From Oxalobacteraceae sp. CFBP 8761 (GTDB taxonomy: Bacteria; Pseudomonadota; Gammaproteobacteria; Burkholderiales; Burkholderiaceae_D), in contig JACYUE010000001.1 in NCBI GenBank assembly GCA_014841595.1, positions 971,654-1,035,653 of the forward strand: a stretch of DNA of 64,000 bases, written 5' to 3'. A program made the translations under genes and the position numbers. Positions 36,857-48,304 of this stretch are shown here, piece by piece (the stretch's first letter is position 1; each line of letters begins with the position of its first letter). The notes beneath the pieces are model-generated. The model had not been told where the DNA came from, did not search any database, and saw only the letters and a list, made by a program, of their open reading frames with translations.

Positions 36857-38521
36857 TCAGACGGCGGCTTTCGCGCGCGCGATCAAGCCGTTGGTGGAAC
36901 TGTCGTGCAGGTTGGGCAGCGGCTCACCCGCCAGTTCGGCCTCGATCTTCTTGGCCAATACCTTGCCCAGCTCGACGCCCCACTGATCGAAGCTGTTCAC
37001 GTCCCACAGCACGCCCTGGACGAACGTCTTGTGCTCGTACAGCGCGATCAGGGCGCCCAACGTGGTGGGCGTCAGGCGCTCCATCAGGATCGTGTTGCTC
37101 GGGCGGTTGCCGGGGAAGGTCTTGTGCGGCGTGAGGCGCTCGACTTCGTCTGCCGGCAAGCCTTGCGCCGTCAGGTCGGTGCGCACTTCGTCGGCGGTCT
37201 TGCCCTTCATGAAGGCTTCAGACTGCGCGAAGCAGTTCGCCAGCAGGGCAGTGTGGTGGTGGTCCATCTCGTGCGCCGGACGCAGGGCCGCGATGAAGTC
37301 CATCGGCGTCACGTCGGTGCCCTGGTGCAGCAGCTGGAAGTAGGCGTGCTGGCCATTGGTGCCGCACTCGCCCCAGATCGCCGGGCAGGTTGGCGTGTCG
37401 ACGGGCTGGCCGTCGCGCGTGACGCGCTTGCCGTTGCTTTCCATGTCGAGCTGCTGCAGGTAGGCCGGGAAGCGGTTCAGGTCCTGGTGGTACGGCGCGA
37501 TCGAGACCGAGCCGCACTCGAGGAACTGGCGGTTCCAGAAGCCGATCAGGCCCAGGAGCGCCGGCAGGTTCTGCTCGAGCGGCGCGCTGCGGAAGTGTTC
37601 ATCCATGTCGTGGGCGCCGGCCAGGAAGTCCTTGAAGTAGCCGAAGCCCACGGCCAGCGCGACCGGCAGGCCGATCGCCGACCATACTGAATAGCGCCCG
37701 CCAACCCAGTCCCAGAACGGGAACATATTGGCCGGGTCGATGCCGAAGGCCTTGATCGCCTCTGTGTTGGTCGATGCGGCGACGAAGTGTTTCGCCAACG
37801 CCTCTTCAGGCGCGTGCGCCAGGAACCAGCGGCGCGCGGTCTGCGCGTTCATCATCGTCTCGGTGGTGGTGAAGGTTTTCGAGGCGACGATGAAGAGCGT
37901 CGTTTCGGGATCGACCTGGCTCAGGGCGGCGTCCATGTCGTGACCATCGACGTTCGAGACGAAGTGCATGCGCAGACGCGGATGCGCGTAATGGCGCAGG
38001 GCCAGCACGACCATCTTCGGGCCAAGATCCGAGCCACCGATGCCGATATTGACGATGTCCGTGATCGGTCTGCCGGTGTGGCCCAGCCATTCGCCGCTGC
38101 GCACCGCGTCGGTGAAGGTCTTGATGCGATCGAGCACGGCGTGGATGTCGGCATTGATGTCCACGCCGTCGACGACGTGCGACGCACCGCGCGGGGCGCG
38201 CAAGGCGGTGTGCAGCACGGCGCGGCCTTCGGTGTTGTTGATGCGCGCGCCCAGGAACATCGCATCGCGCCGCGCTTCGACGCCGCGCTCGCGCGCCAGC
38301 TGCATCAGCAGTTCAAGCGTGCGCCCGTCGAGGCGATTTTTTGAATAGTCTAGGAACAGGCCTGCAGCCTCGTCACTGAATCGCTCGAAGCGCTGTGGGT
38401 CGGCGGCAAACAGATCGCGCATCTGCCACGTGGTGGCAATGTCGGCGTGCTGGGCGAGGGCCTGGAAGCTGGCGGTACTGGTCAAGGATGGCTGGCGCAT
38501 GGGGTCCGGGGTGCGTGGCAC
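36857..38521 (-). CDS. pgi: Glucose-6-phosphate isomerase
   Basis: 554 residues. Interconverts glucose 6-phosphate and fructose 6-phosphate. Signatures include [13 protein letters not shown] (phosphate loop), [30 protein letters not shown] and [18 protein letters not shown]. The C-terminal [16 protein letters not shown] is also complete. It precedes the lactonase gene in the same operon. It has a HexR box 44-58 bases upstream on its own strand and shares the 209-base divergent region with edd. Confidence 0.97.
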   Translation of the reverse strand: MPRTPDPMRQPSLTSTASFQALAQHADIATTWQMRDLFAADPQRFERFSDEAAGLFLDYSKNRLDGRTLELLMQLARERGVEARRDAMFLGARINNTEGRAVLHTALRAPRGASHVVDGVDINADIHAVLDRIKTFTDAVRSGEWLGHTGRPITDIVNIGIGGSDLGPKMVVLALRHYAHPRLRMHFVSNVDGHDMDAALSQVDPETTLFIVASKTFTTTETMMNAQTARRWFLAHAPEEALAKHFVAASTNTEAIKAFGIDPANMFPFWDWVGGRYSVWSAIGLPVALAVGFGYFKDFLAGAHDMDEHFRSAPLEQNLPALLGLIGFWNRQFLECGSVSIAPYHQDLNRFPAYLQQLDMESNGKRVTRDGQPVDTPTCPAIWGECGTNGQHAYFQLLHQGTDVTPMDFIAALRPAHEMDHHHTALLANCFAQSEAFMKGKTADEVRTDLTAQGLPADEVERLTPHKTFPGNRPSNTILMERLTPTTLGALIALYEHKTFVQGVLWDVNSFDQWGVELGKVLAKKIEAELAGEPLPNLHDSSTNGLIARAKAAV

Positions 38522-38564
38522 AATGTTGTCGTTAACAGATTATCGAATAATACAATTATCTGCG

Positions 38565-38579
38565 CGTAAATTCACTACA
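38565..38579 (-). promoter_or_regulatory. HexR box upstream of pgi
   Basis: On the minus strand TGTAGTGAATTTACG matches 13 of 15 positions of TGTARTNAAATTACA. It lies 44 bases before the pgi start. Confidence 0.7.
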
Positions 38580-38689
38580 TAAAAGCGCGTGTGCGCCGCC
38601 AGGATACCAACGAACGGCGCTTTTCGGCACGCGCCTCCACGCTCATCCATACAGCATCGGGCATCGCTGAAGAGCGCAGCGGTCCAAAT

Positions 38690-38704
38690 TGTAGTAAAAT
38701 TTCA
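38690..38704 (+). promoter_or_regulatory. HexR box upstream of edd-eda
   Basis: TGTAGTAAAATTTCA matches 14 of 15 positions of TGTARTNAAATTACA. It lies 27 bases before the edd ATG, a position suited to repression. Confidence 0.8.
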
Positions 38705-38730
38705 GATACTAAATTCAGGAAGGAACGAAC

Positions 38731-40646
<1,916 letters not shown>

Positions 40647-40650
<4 letters not shown>

Positions 40651-41270
40651 CCTTACTTGAAATTATGCGCTCGGCGAGCGTGATCCCTGTCATCGCCATC
40701 GACGATCCGGCGCACGCCGTGCCACTGGCCAGGGCGCTGGTCGCCGGCGGCATCCGCGTGCTTGAAGTCACGCTGCGCACGGAGCACGGCCTGGGCGCGA
40801 TCCGCGCCATGAGCGAAGTCGAAGGCGCCATCGTGGGCGTTGGCACCCTGACGTCGCCCGAAGAATTCGTCGCCTCGCGCGACGCCGGCGCCGTGTTCGG
40901 CGTCTCGCCGGGCCTGACGCCAGCGCTGATCGCCGCCGCCAAATCGAGCGGCCTGCCGCTGCTGCCGGGCGTGATGACGCCATCCGAAGTGATGGCCGCG
41001 CGCGAAGCGGGCTTCCGCCAGGTCAAGCTGTTCCCGGCCATGCAGGCAGGTGGCGTGGGTATGCTCAATGCGATCCGCGGCCCGCTGTCGGACATGACGT
41101 TCTGCCCGACCGGCGGCATCACGATCGAGACCGCACCTGCCTTCCTGGCCTGCAAGAACGTCGCCTGCGTGGGCGGTTCGTGGCTCACGCCGAAGGACGC
41201 GATCGAGGCCGGCGACTGGGCCCACATCACCGCGCTGGCCAAAGCCGCCGCGGCGCTGCGCGCCAGCTGA
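40647..41270 (+). CDS. eda: KDPG aldolase (2-dehydro-3-deoxy-phosphogluconate aldolase)
   Basis: 207 residues. Cleaves KDPG to pyruvate and glyceraldehyde 3-phosphate. The catalytic Glu40 lies in [13 protein letters not shown] and the Schiff-base Lys127 in [27 protein letters not shown] and FCPTGGIT are also family motifs. It completes the Entner-Doudoroff pathway with edd and overlaps its stop codon by four bases. Confidence 0.97.
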
Positions 41271-41290
41271 CCGGCGGCGGGCGACACATC

Positions 41291-41827
41291 GTGCGCTCGA
41301 ACTTTCGCCCCCTGAGCGAAGGTGAAATCAGGTTGGCGTCGCTGCTGTTCGGCGACGCCATCGATGTCACCCGCGTGCGGATCCACAACCGCCGCTACAT
41401 GCCGTTCCAGCCACGGAACTGCTGCATGACGCCGAATGGCAGCATGTATTTTCACCACTCCTGTTTTCTCCCCGACTATGCGCGCGGCGATCCGCCTGCG
41501 ATCCACTGGTTCGTGCACGAGATGGTGCACGTCTGGCAGCACCAGCTCGGGTATCCGGTGCGCCTGCGCGGCGCGTTCCGGATCGGGCTATCCTATGGCT
41601 ACACGCTGACCGAAGATGCGACGCTGGAGGACTTCAATATGGAAGCGCAGGGGGATCTGCTGGCGGATTACTTCGTACTCAAGCACTTGTGCCGGCCCGA
41701 GGCGATGCGCCAGCAGCGCTACCGCGACAGCCTGGCGTTGTACGAGAAGGTACTGGCGCTGTTTCTGGCCGATCCTGCCAGCCGCGCAAGTTTGCCCCGT
41801 GGGCCGGCGCGCTGGCTGGTCGCATGA
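41291..41827 (+). CDS. HExxH putative metallopeptidase (vgr-related type)
   Basis: 178 residues from GTG 41291. The central motif HWFVHEMVHVWQHQLGY holds a zincin-type HExxH (His76-Glu77-Met-Val-His80). It resembles small proteins annotated as 'vgr related', which I recall only by motif. A third metal ligand is not obvious; ADYFVLKHLC or the EAQGD segment could supply one. No signal peptide is seen. It starts 20 bases after eda with a weak ribosome site, and its stop overlaps the next start (ATGA). Peptidase activity is inferred, not shown. Confidence 0.65.
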   Translation: MRSNFRPLSEGEIRLASLLFGDAIDVTRVRIHNRRYMPFQPRNCCMTPNGSMYFHHSCFLPDYARGDPPAIHWFVHEMVHVWQHQLGYPVRLRGAFRIGLSYGYTLTEDATLEDFNMEAQGDLLADYFVLKHLCRPEAMRQQRYRDSLALYEKVLALFLADPASRASLPRGPARWLVA

Positions 41828-42501
41828 TGCGCCCGTTTTCCGTGGGCGCGATGCTGGCCGCCATGGTCCTGTGCGCGCCCGCGCTGGCCAGCAGCTGCTT
41901 CGGTAATAGCGGGAGCGGGCGCATCGAAGGCGCGGTCGCCTTGCCGCTTGCGGGCGCCAACTTCGCGGCCTACTCGGAACTCGGTCTCAAGCTTGGCCGC
42001 ACTTACGTTCATGCGCAGGTACGCGACGTCGTGCTGGGCGCGTATTCGACACTGTCCCGCAGCACGCCAGACGTGCAGTACGTCTATGGCGAGACGGGCC
42101 TGCGCACCGGCGGCCCGATGCCGCCCCATCGCACGCATGAGAACGGGACATCGGTGGACTTCATGGTGCCGGTGCGCGGCCGGGATGGCCGGCCGGCGCA
42201 GTTGCCGCGCACCGCGCAAAACCATTATGGATACGATCTGGAGTTCGATGACGCAGGCAAGCTTGCGGACTTGCGCATCGATTTCGCCGCCATTGCCGCG
42301 CATCTGGCGCAGCTGGATATGGAAGCACGGCGCCATGGGTTCGGTATCGCGCGCTTCATTCTGGCGCCAGAGTACATTCCGAAAGTACTTGCCACACCTG
42401 CAGGCCAACGTCTCAAGTCACTGCCGTTCATGAAGACAAAGCCCTGGGTTCGTCACGACGAGCATTACCATGTCGATTTCGCGGTCAAGTGCACCAGGTA
42501 G
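41824..42501 (+). CDS. Periplasmic murein endopeptidase-like protein (MepA/LAS type)
   Basis: 225 residues. Signal peptide (MMRPFSVGAMLAAMVLCAPALA). The LAS-type zinc pattern is visible: PHRTHENGTSVDFMVP (His105, Asp112) and HDEHYHVDF (His214 and His216). This matches penicillin-insensitive murein endopeptidases, which cut D-Ala-meso-DAP crosslinks. The protein is shorter and divergent from E. coli MepA. It is translationally coupled to the HExxH protein upstream, so the two probably act together. Confidence 0.75.
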   Translation: MMRPFSVGAMLAAMVLCAPALASSCFGNSGSGRIEGAVALPLAGANFAAYSELGLKLGRTYVHAQVRDVVLGAYSTLSRSTPDVQYVYGETGLRTGGPMPPHRTHENGTSVDFMVPVRGRDGRPAQLPRTAQNHYGYDLEFDDAGKLADLRIDFAAIAAHLAQLDMEARRHGFGIARFILAPEYIPKVLATPAGQRLKSLPFMKTKPWVRHDEHYHVDFAVKCTR

Positions 42502-42567
42502 ATCGGCTGCGTTGATCGTCGTTTGCCGCAACTGGCCAGGCAGCCAGCTGCGGCTGACATCATCAGA

Positions 42568-42945
42568 TCAACAGCCGCTATAGTTCTTGTTCCCGCTGGC
42601 GGTCAGCGTATACGTTCCGCCCCGGGGGCCGGTGTAGCAAGTTGGTCCGGTGGAGGTATCCGTCAAGCGTTGGCGAGGCTGCGGTTTGGTGCTTGTTTTC
42701 TGCACCTTGTGCGAGCTGCTGGGTTCATCTGCGAGAAGGTGGCTTGGCATTGGCGCGACTGCCTGCTGTGCGCGATGGCAGTGATAATCACCCGTTTTCC
42801 TGTTGTTATGACACCCTTGCGCGTTCAGCCCGCCGCCATGCGCGAATGCTTGCGACGCGGCTAACAGGCCAACTGCCATGACCATGCACCGAAGATGAAT
42901 TTTCCGTCGTGTAGTTCCTTTTGATGCCAGCGTCGCCTGTTGCAT
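42568..42945 (-). CDS. Small secreted YHYH-domain protein
   Basis: 125 residues. Signal peptide (MAVGLLAASQAFA) followed by HGGGLNAQGCHNNRKTGDYHCH, the YHYH motif rich in His and Cys that is found in many small secreted proteins of unknown role. The C-terminal part CYTGPRGGTYTLTASGNKNYSGC resembles a short Gly/Tyr repeat domain with two cysteines. The ATG at 42945 has GGAG upstream. The paired His and Cys could bind metal, which is speculation. It is convergent with the murein endopeptidase-like gene. Confidence 0.7.
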   Translation of the reverse strand: MQQATLASKGTTRRKIHLRCMVMAVGLLAASQAFAHGGGLNAQGCHNNRKTGDYHCHRAQQAVAPMPSHLLADEPSSSHKVQKTSTKPQPRQRLTDTSTGPTCYTGPRGGTYTLTASGNKNYSGC

Positions 42946-43101
42946 GTCGTCTCCATTCTTATTGAATGAACGTCATGCTACGTGGAAATTTGATCGCCGC
43001 ACTAGTTGTTATTTAAAAAAAACAACCAACAGTTGCATGTCGTAGTCCTTATCGTTGCCTGGCCCGGGCCACCGGTGTGCGCGTCCAGTAGCCCGGCACG
43101 C

Positions 43102-44178
43102 TCAGAACGTATGCCGCAACCCGATATTGAAAGCCCGGTCGCCCGAACCCGCCTCGGCATTGTTACCCACCGTATAACCAGCCCCATTCCGGTTGTCGAT
43201 CATGCCGTACGACGTATAGGCACTGGTCCGTTTGGACAGTGCATGCACATAGCCCACCGCATACTGCGCTGCATCCTGGTTCAGCGCAGTCTTGTCATTC
43301 TTGCGGATGTAGGAGGTCATGATGGTGCCCGCCGGGCCAACGGGGATGGTGACACCGACCAGCGTGTCGTCGCCGCGCAGGCTTGGTCGGAACACCTTGC
43401 CATAGGGGAGTGGTGTCGCATTGTTCAGTGGCGCGCTGTTGAGTCCTTTGTCGTTGCTGTAGGCGAAGAAGACCTTGACCACCTTGAAGTCGACGTTGGC
43501 CACGAACAGGGTGTTGCGACCGCTGTCGGTACCGGTGAGGGTGGCGCTGTCGTTGTTGCGATGGTTGTGCGCCAGCCGGGCGTTGACCGGCCCCTTGGCA
43601 TAGTTGATGCTGACGTTGTACTGGCTGCCGGCCTGGCTGTCGCCGGCGGTCTCGCCCAGCGAGTACAGCAGTCCTGCGCTGAAGCCATTCTTTACCGGCG
43701 TCGTGTAGATGATCGAGTTGTTCGCGCGCAGATTGGCGCCCGCGACCGGGAACAGGTTCTTGGCGCTGCCCGACAGGCCGCTGCCGAACGGATCGCCGAC
43801 CTGACCGAGCGCGTTGTAGGTCAGCGTGTACTGGCGCCCGACCGTCAGACTGCCGGCGTCCTTGCTGGCCAGCCCCACGAAGGACTGGCGGTTGAAGGCC
43901 TGGCCGGACGAGGCCAGCGCACCGGTGTCGATCGAGATCCCGGCCTCGAGCACGAACAGCGCCGAGACGCCCGCGCCCAGCTCTTCCGATCCCTTGAATC
44001 CCAGGCGCGAGGCGGATGCGACGCCGCTGCTGACTTTGGTGACGTTGCCGGCTGCGCCCCCGCGCTCGTTGACGATACCGGCGTCGGCGATGCCATAGAT
44101 CGTGATATTGGATTGGGCCGTGGCTGCGCCGCTGGCAGCAAGCAGCATGACGATCGGAATCGCCGGTGATAATTTCAT
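43102..44178 (-). CDS. General porin (betaproteobacterial OmpC-like family)
   Basis: 358 residues. Signal peptide ending GAATAQ, then SNITIYGIADAGIV, the standard start of 16-strand Burkholderiales porins. It ends GLRHTF with the terminal Phe used for outer membrane insertion. The strand pattern and eyelet region (SLTVGRQYTLTYNALGQVGDPFG) are typical. It passes small hydrophilic solutes. It is last in the minus-strand run transporter-AtuA-AtuA C-terminal-like-porin, so it may serve uptake of the same substrate. Confidence 0.93.
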   Translation of the reverse strand: MKLSPAIPIVMLLAASGAATAQSNITIYGIADAGIVNERGGAAGNVTKVSSGVASASRLGFKGSEELGAGVSALFVLEAGISIDTGALASSGQAFNRQSFVGLASKDAGSLTVGRQYTLTYNALGQVGDPFGSGLSGSAKNLFPVAGANLRANNSIIYTTPVKNGFSAGLLYSLGETAGDSQAGSQYNVSINYAKGPVNARLAHNHRNNDSATLTGTDSGRNTLFVANVDFKVVKVFFAYSNDKGLNSAPLNNATPLPYGKVFRPSLRGDDTLVGVTIPVGPAGTIMTSYIRKNDKTALNQDAAQYAVGYVHALSKRTSAYTSYGMIDNRNGAGYTVGNNAEAGSGDRAFNIGLRHTF

Positions 44179-44226
44179 GTTTGTCTCCGTGTGTTTTTAT
44201 GGGGTACAGCGTGATGGAATGTCGAC

Positions 44227-44529
44227 TCAGTCGAGTTCCATATCGAGCAGCATCGAGCTGAGCGACTTGCCATGGGCATCCAGGGCCAGCGAGCGCGTCA
44301 CGCCGCCGCCCAGCGCCTGCTGCATGACGAAGTTCATGGCGCCCAGTTGCGGCAGCAGGTAGCGGGTTACCTCGCCGTGCACGATGCCGGCAAAATGCAG
44401 GCGTACCCGTTCGGCGGTGACCTGCTGTTCCAGCAGCGCGTAATCGGCCGCGTGAAACGCGATTAACGACAGGTTGGAAATGTCGCCCTTGTCGCCGGCG
44501 CGCGAATGCGCGATGTCGCGTAGTTTCAT
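44227..44529 (-). CDS. AtuA C-terminal-like small protein
   Basis: 100 residues. Begins MKLRDIAHSRAGDKGDISNL, which matches the small ferredoxin-like domain fused to, or encoded beside, AtuA-type proteins. It follows the larger AtuA gene by one base, so the two are translated together and likely form a complex. Enzymatic role unknown. Confidence 0.75.
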   Translation of the reverse strand: MKLRDIAHSRAGDKGDISNLSLIAFHAADYALLEQQVTAERVRLHFAGIVHGEVTRYLLPQLGAMNFVMQQALGGGVTRSLALDAHGKSLSSMLLDMELD

Positions 44530-44530
44530 G

Positions 44531-45868
44531 TCAGGTTTCCTCGAAATGGATCGTCGCGCTGACCTGCGCGGCAGGCAGCAGCGTGGAGCGGATCGCGATC
44601 ACCTCGCGCGCCGACCGGGTGGCGCCGCCGCCGCCCGCCGGCCCGCAGGTGTACAGGGTTTCGACTTCGTTGCCGATGCGGATCGCTTGCTGCAGGCTGT
44701 CGGTACGGCCGATGACGCGCAGCCGCACCTCACGCGGTTCGGCATCATGGGGCCCGTCGCGGTCGCCATGCAGCGCATTCACGCCGATCAGGTCATAGCG
44801 CACCTCGGTCAGTGCGACGCCCGTCAGTGCGAACCGTTCGGCGACAATTGCCTGCGCCAGGCGCGCGCGCGCCAGTGCGCCTGGTCCCGCATACGAGATC
44901 TGGCCTTCGCCGATGTAGCTGTCGATGTAGCCGATCGAGACTTTCAGCATGCCGCTGCATGGATGGCCGCTGGCGCCCTGCAGGCTGACGCGGTCCGGTG
45001 CGCACTCGGTCATCGTCACCGCCGAGAAATCGGCCACGACGTCCGGCGTGTAGTACGCAGCAGGGTCGTGGATTTCGTACAGCAGCTGCTCGGTGCAGGT
45101 GGCGCGGGTCACGTAGCCGCCCGAACCGGCCACCTTGGTGATCTCGACGCTGCCGTCCTCGCCGATCACGGCGAGCGGGAAACCCAGTCGCGCCAGGCTT
45201 GGTACGTCCTTGACGCCGGGGTCGGCGAAGTAGCCGCCGCACACCTGGCCGGCGCATTCGAGCAGGTGCCCGGCCAGCGTGCCCTGGCCCAGGCGCTGCC
45301 AGTCGTCCATCGCCCAGCCGAAGGCGTGGATGGCCGGCGCGAGCACCAGCGCCGGGTCGGCGATACGGCCGGTGATGACGATGTCGGCGCCTTGCGCCAG
45401 CGCGTCGACCAGCGGCTGCGCGCCCAGATACGCGTTGGCCGACAGCAGCCGGCTGCCCAATGCCGCCACCGGTTCGCCGGTGTCGTCGAGGTAGTCGCCC
45501 TGGCGCAGCTGCTCGAGGACGTCGTCGCCCGTGATGGCGGCGATTTTCAGGTGGCCAAGGCCGAGCGAGACAGCGATCTGTCTGGTCTTGGCGGCCGCTG
45601 CGAGCGGATTGGCCGCGCCCATGTTCGTGATGATCTTGATGCCCCTGTCGGCGCAGGGCTTCAGTACTGCCAGCATGCGCGCTTCGAGCAGTGGGTCGTA
45701 ACCGAGCGCCGGATCTTTCATCCGGGCTTGCTGGGCGAGGGCGATGGTGCGTTCGGCCAGGCATTCGAACACGAGGTAATCGAGGTCGCCATGCTCGGCC
45801 AGTTCGAGCGCCGGTTCGATGCGGTCGCCCGAATAGCCGGCGCCGCAGCCGATGCGTAGGGTTTTCAT
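44531..45868 (-). CDS. AtuA-family (DUF1446) protein
   Basis: 445 residues. Begins MKTLRIGCGAGYSGDRIEPA and contains LKIAAITGDDVL and VITGRIADPALVLAPAIH, the hallmarks of the DUF1446/AtuA family. The name comes from acyclic terpene utilisation in Pseudomonas, but family members occur in many catabolic loci. The setting here, with a CitMHS carrier and a porin, suggests degradation of a small organic acid rather than a terpene. The role in the reaction is unknown. Confidence 0.82.
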   Translation of the reverse strand: MKTLRIGCGAGYSGDRIEPALELAEHGDLDYLVFECLAERTIALAQQARMKDPALGYDPLLEARMLAVLKPCADRGIKIITNMGAANPLAAAAKTRQIAVSLGLGHLKIAAITGDDVLEQLRQGDYLDDTGEPVAALGSRLLSANAYLGAQPLVDALAQGADIVITGRIADPALVLAPAIHAFGWAMDDWQRLGQGTLAGHLLECAGQVCGGYFADPGVKDVPSLARLGFPLAVIGEDGSVEITKVAGSGGYVTRATCTEQLLYEIHDPAAYYTPDVVADFSAVTMTECAPDRVSLQGASGHPCSGMLKVSIGYIDSYIGEGQISYAGPGALARARLAQAIVAERFALTGVALTEVRYDLIGVNALHGDRDGPHDAEPREVRLRVIGRTDSLQQAIRIGNEVETLYTCGPAGGGGATRSAREVIAIRSTLLPAAQVSATIHFEET

Positions 45869-45900
45869 GGTGCAGTCTTTCGAAAGGGTCAGTGGGTTCG

Positions 45901-47226
45901 TCAGAACGGGAACAGCCCGATCAGCGCGGCGACGCAGGTCATGAATACCGTGGTGGCGAACAGGTAGGGAATCGTGAAGCGCTGGTGTTCCCCGAGGTCG
46001 ATGCCGACCAGTCCGACCAGCAGGAACGTGGCCGGCGTCAGGGGACTGACCGGGAAGCCGGTGGTCATCTGGCCCATCAGCGCGGCCTGGGCCAGCTGCA
46101 CCGGCGGCACGCCGAGCGCCGTGCCGGCTTCGGCCAGTACGGGCAGCACGCCGAAGTAGAACGAATCCGGATCGAAGATCAGGCTCAGTGGCATCGACAC
46201 CAGGCCGGTGACGAACGGCAGGTGGCTGGCCAGGCTGGCCGGGATGCTGGCAGCGAGCAGCTGGGCCATGGCGGTGAGCATGCCGGTGCCTTTCATGATG
46301 CCGGTGAAGACGCCGGCCGCGAACAGGATGCTTGCCATCATCAGGGCCGCCTTGGCATGCGCATCGACGCGGTTACGCTGTTCGGCGACGTCCGGGTAGT
46401 TGATCAACAGGGCCAGTACGGTGCCGAACATGAAGCAGGCCACCGGATCGAGCACGTTGGAGATCATCGTGCCCAGGACAACGATCACGAGCAGTACGTT
46501 GGGGATGAAGCGGCCCGGCCGGCGCAGCTTCAGCTGGGCTTCGTCGATTTCCTGCACATGATAGTCGGGGGTGCCGGCGCCAGAGCCCCCACTGGCCAGC
46601 ATGGCGCCGGTCAGGCCCAGGCGCCGCTGCTCGCGCACGCCCATCATCCAGGCGCAGCCAAAGACGAACAGCATGCCGGCGATCTGCACCGGCACCATCG
46701 GCAGGTAGAGCTCGGACATCGGCAGATGCAGCGCAGCCGATGCGCGCAGGGTCGGGCCGCCCCACGGCAGCGCATTGGCCACGCCGGCCGACATGGCGAC
46801 GACGCAGGCCAGGATGCGCTTGTCCATCTTCAGCTTGATATACAGCGGCAGCATCGCGGGCACCACGACCAGGAAGGTCACGGCGCCGGAGCCGTCGAGG
46901 TGGACGATTGCCGCCAGCACGGCGGTGCCGAGCGTGATGCGGGCCGGGTGGTTGCCGACAACCTTCAGGATGCGGTTGACGATCGGATCGAGCATGCCGG
47001 CGTCGGTCAGCACGCCGAAGAACAGGATGGCAAACACCAGCATGCCGGCAATCGGCGCGATGGCCTTGATGCCATTGGTGATGTAGGTGCCGATCTCGGC
47101 GCCGAAACCACCGATGAGCGCGGTGAGCACCGGGATCGCAATCAGCGCGACAAGGGCGGACATCTTCCTGCCAAGGATGACGTACAGCAGGGCGAAAATA
47201 GTAAGAAAGCCGAGGAAGGCCAGCAT
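45901..47226 (-). CDS. CitMHS-family citrate/organic acid transporter
   Basis: 441 residues from ATG 47226, which has GGAG upstream. About 12 membrane helices. The start MLAFLGFLTIFALLYVILG and segments such as PIVNRILKVVGNHPARITLG and SLIFDPDSFYFGVLPVLAE are characteristic of CitM/CitH proteins, which import metal-citrate complexes. The frame runs upstream to 47769, but those residues overlap the divergent LysR gene and are not coding. First gene of the transporter-AtuA-porin operon. Confidence 0.9.
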   Translation of the reverse strand: MLAFLGFLTIFALLYVILGRKMSALVALIAIPVLTALIGGFGAEIGTYITNGIKAIAPIAGMLVFAILFFGVLTDAGMLDPIVNRILKVVGNHPARITLGTAVLAAIVHLDGSGAVTFLVVVPAMLPLYIKLKMDKRILACVVAMSAGVANALPWGGPTLRASAALHLPMSELYLPMVPVQIAGMLFVFGCAWMMGVREQRRLGLTGAMLASGGSGAGTPDYHVQEIDEAQLKLRRPGRFIPNVLLVIVVLGTMISNVLDPVACFMFGTVLALLINYPDVAEQRNRVDAHAKAALMMASILFAAGVFTGIMKGTGMLTAMAQLLAASIPASLASHLPFVTGLVSMPLSLIFDPDSFYFGVLPVLAEAGTALGVPPVQLAQAALMGQMTTGFPVSPLTPATFLLVGLVGIDLGEHQRFTIPYLFATTVFMTCVAALIGLFPF

Positions 47227-47355
47227 GAAAGTCTCCAATTTATTGTATGTGCTGATCGATGCAGCACTTGAGCCCATTCTGGGGGGCCTTGGTTTTTGTT
47301 GTAAAATGGATTTTTCCGATTGATTGTGCGGCTTTTTCGATGAGTGGCCTGTGCG

Positions 47356-48297
47356 ATGCTTCCAAATATCTCCACCAAGCAGTTGCAAGCGTTTCTGGCA
47401 CTCGAGCAGCACCGGCATTTCACCCAGGCGGCCGAGCGTTGCCACCTGTCGCAATCGGCGTTCAGCGCGGTGATCCAGAAGCTCGAAGCGACTGTCGGCG
47501 CCAAGCTGGTCCAGCGCGACACGCGCAACGTCACCCTGACCACCGAAGGCGAACTGTTCGTGGAAGTGGCGCGCGCCTTGCTGGCCGACCTCGACGCAGC
47601 CTTCACCGACATGGGCGACTTCATCGCACGGCGCAAGGGCAGGGTGGCGCTGGCCGTGCTGCCATCGCTGGCGGCCAATGGCATACCTGAGGTCATCGCG
47701 CACTACAAGGCCACCTATCCCGGCATCACGGTGCAGCTGTTCGACGCGCTGTCGGACCAATGCCTGCACCTGCTGCGCCAGGGCAGGGTCGATCTGGCGC
47801 TGACGGCGCCCGGTGCGAATCTGGCTGAATTTTCAACCCGCACCCTGTGCAGCGATCCGTTTTTCTTCGTCTGCCGGCGCGACCATCCACTCGCGCGCAA
47901 GCGCAAGATCCGGATGCCCGACCTCGTGGGCTGCGAACTGATTCACCTTGCGCCATCGACCAGCGTGCGCCAGCACGTCGACCAGCTGACGCGGGGGCTC
48001 GACGTGCGCCATTCCGGTCTTGAGGTCGAGCACCTGGCCACGGTGGCGGGCCTGATCGGGCAGGGACTCGGGGTGAGCCTGGTGCCGGAACTGACGCTGT
48101 TCCAGTTCCGCAGCCTGGACCTGATTGCCATTCCGCTCGATGCGGCGGCCGTGGTGCGCCCGATCCTGATCGTGCAGCGCAAGGACCGGGCGTTATCGCA
48201 TGCCGCCCAGGGCATGCTTGAATTGATCGAAGCGCGGCTGTCGGCCAATGGCAGGCAGCGTGGTGCGAAGCCGGTCGATGCGGGGTTGCGACTCTAG
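47356..48297 (+). CDS. LysR-family regulator of the transporter operon
   Basis: 313 residues from ATG 47356. The N-terminal HTH (about 5-62) reads LEQHRHFTQAAERCHLSQSAFSAVIQKLEATVG. The effector domain follows. It is divergent from the CitMHS transporter with a 129-base gap, so it probably activates that operon in response to the substrate or an intermediate. Close groups include CynR/CysB-like regulators, but the assignment is only to family level. Confidence 0.88.
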   Translation: MLPNISTKQLQAFLALEQHRHFTQAAERCHLSQSAFSAVIQKLEATVGAKLVQRDTRNVTLTTEGELFVEVARALLADLDAAFTDMGDFIARRKGRVALAVLPSLAANGIPEVIAHYKATYPGITVQLFDALSDQCLHLLRQGRVDLALTAPGANLAEFSTRTLCSDPFFFVCRRDHPLARKRKIRMPDLVGCELIHLAPSTSVRQHVDQLTRGLDVRHSGLEVEHLATVAGLIGQGLGVSLVPELTLFQFRSLDLIAIPLDAAAVVRPILIVQRKDRALSHAAQGMLELIEARLSANGRQRGAKPVDAGLRL

Positions 48298-48304
48298 GCA
48301 ACGC

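Noticed and set aside
45691..47271. 526-residue plus-strand frame opposite the CitMHS gene
   Set aside because: Asp/His/Gln-rich shadow with no family match; the opposite strand has a clear membrane transporter.
47227..47769. N-terminal extension of the CitMHS transporter to 622 residues
   Set aside because: The extension runs antisense to the LysR gene and lacks transporter features; ATG 47226 has GGAG upstream and the normal family N-terminus.
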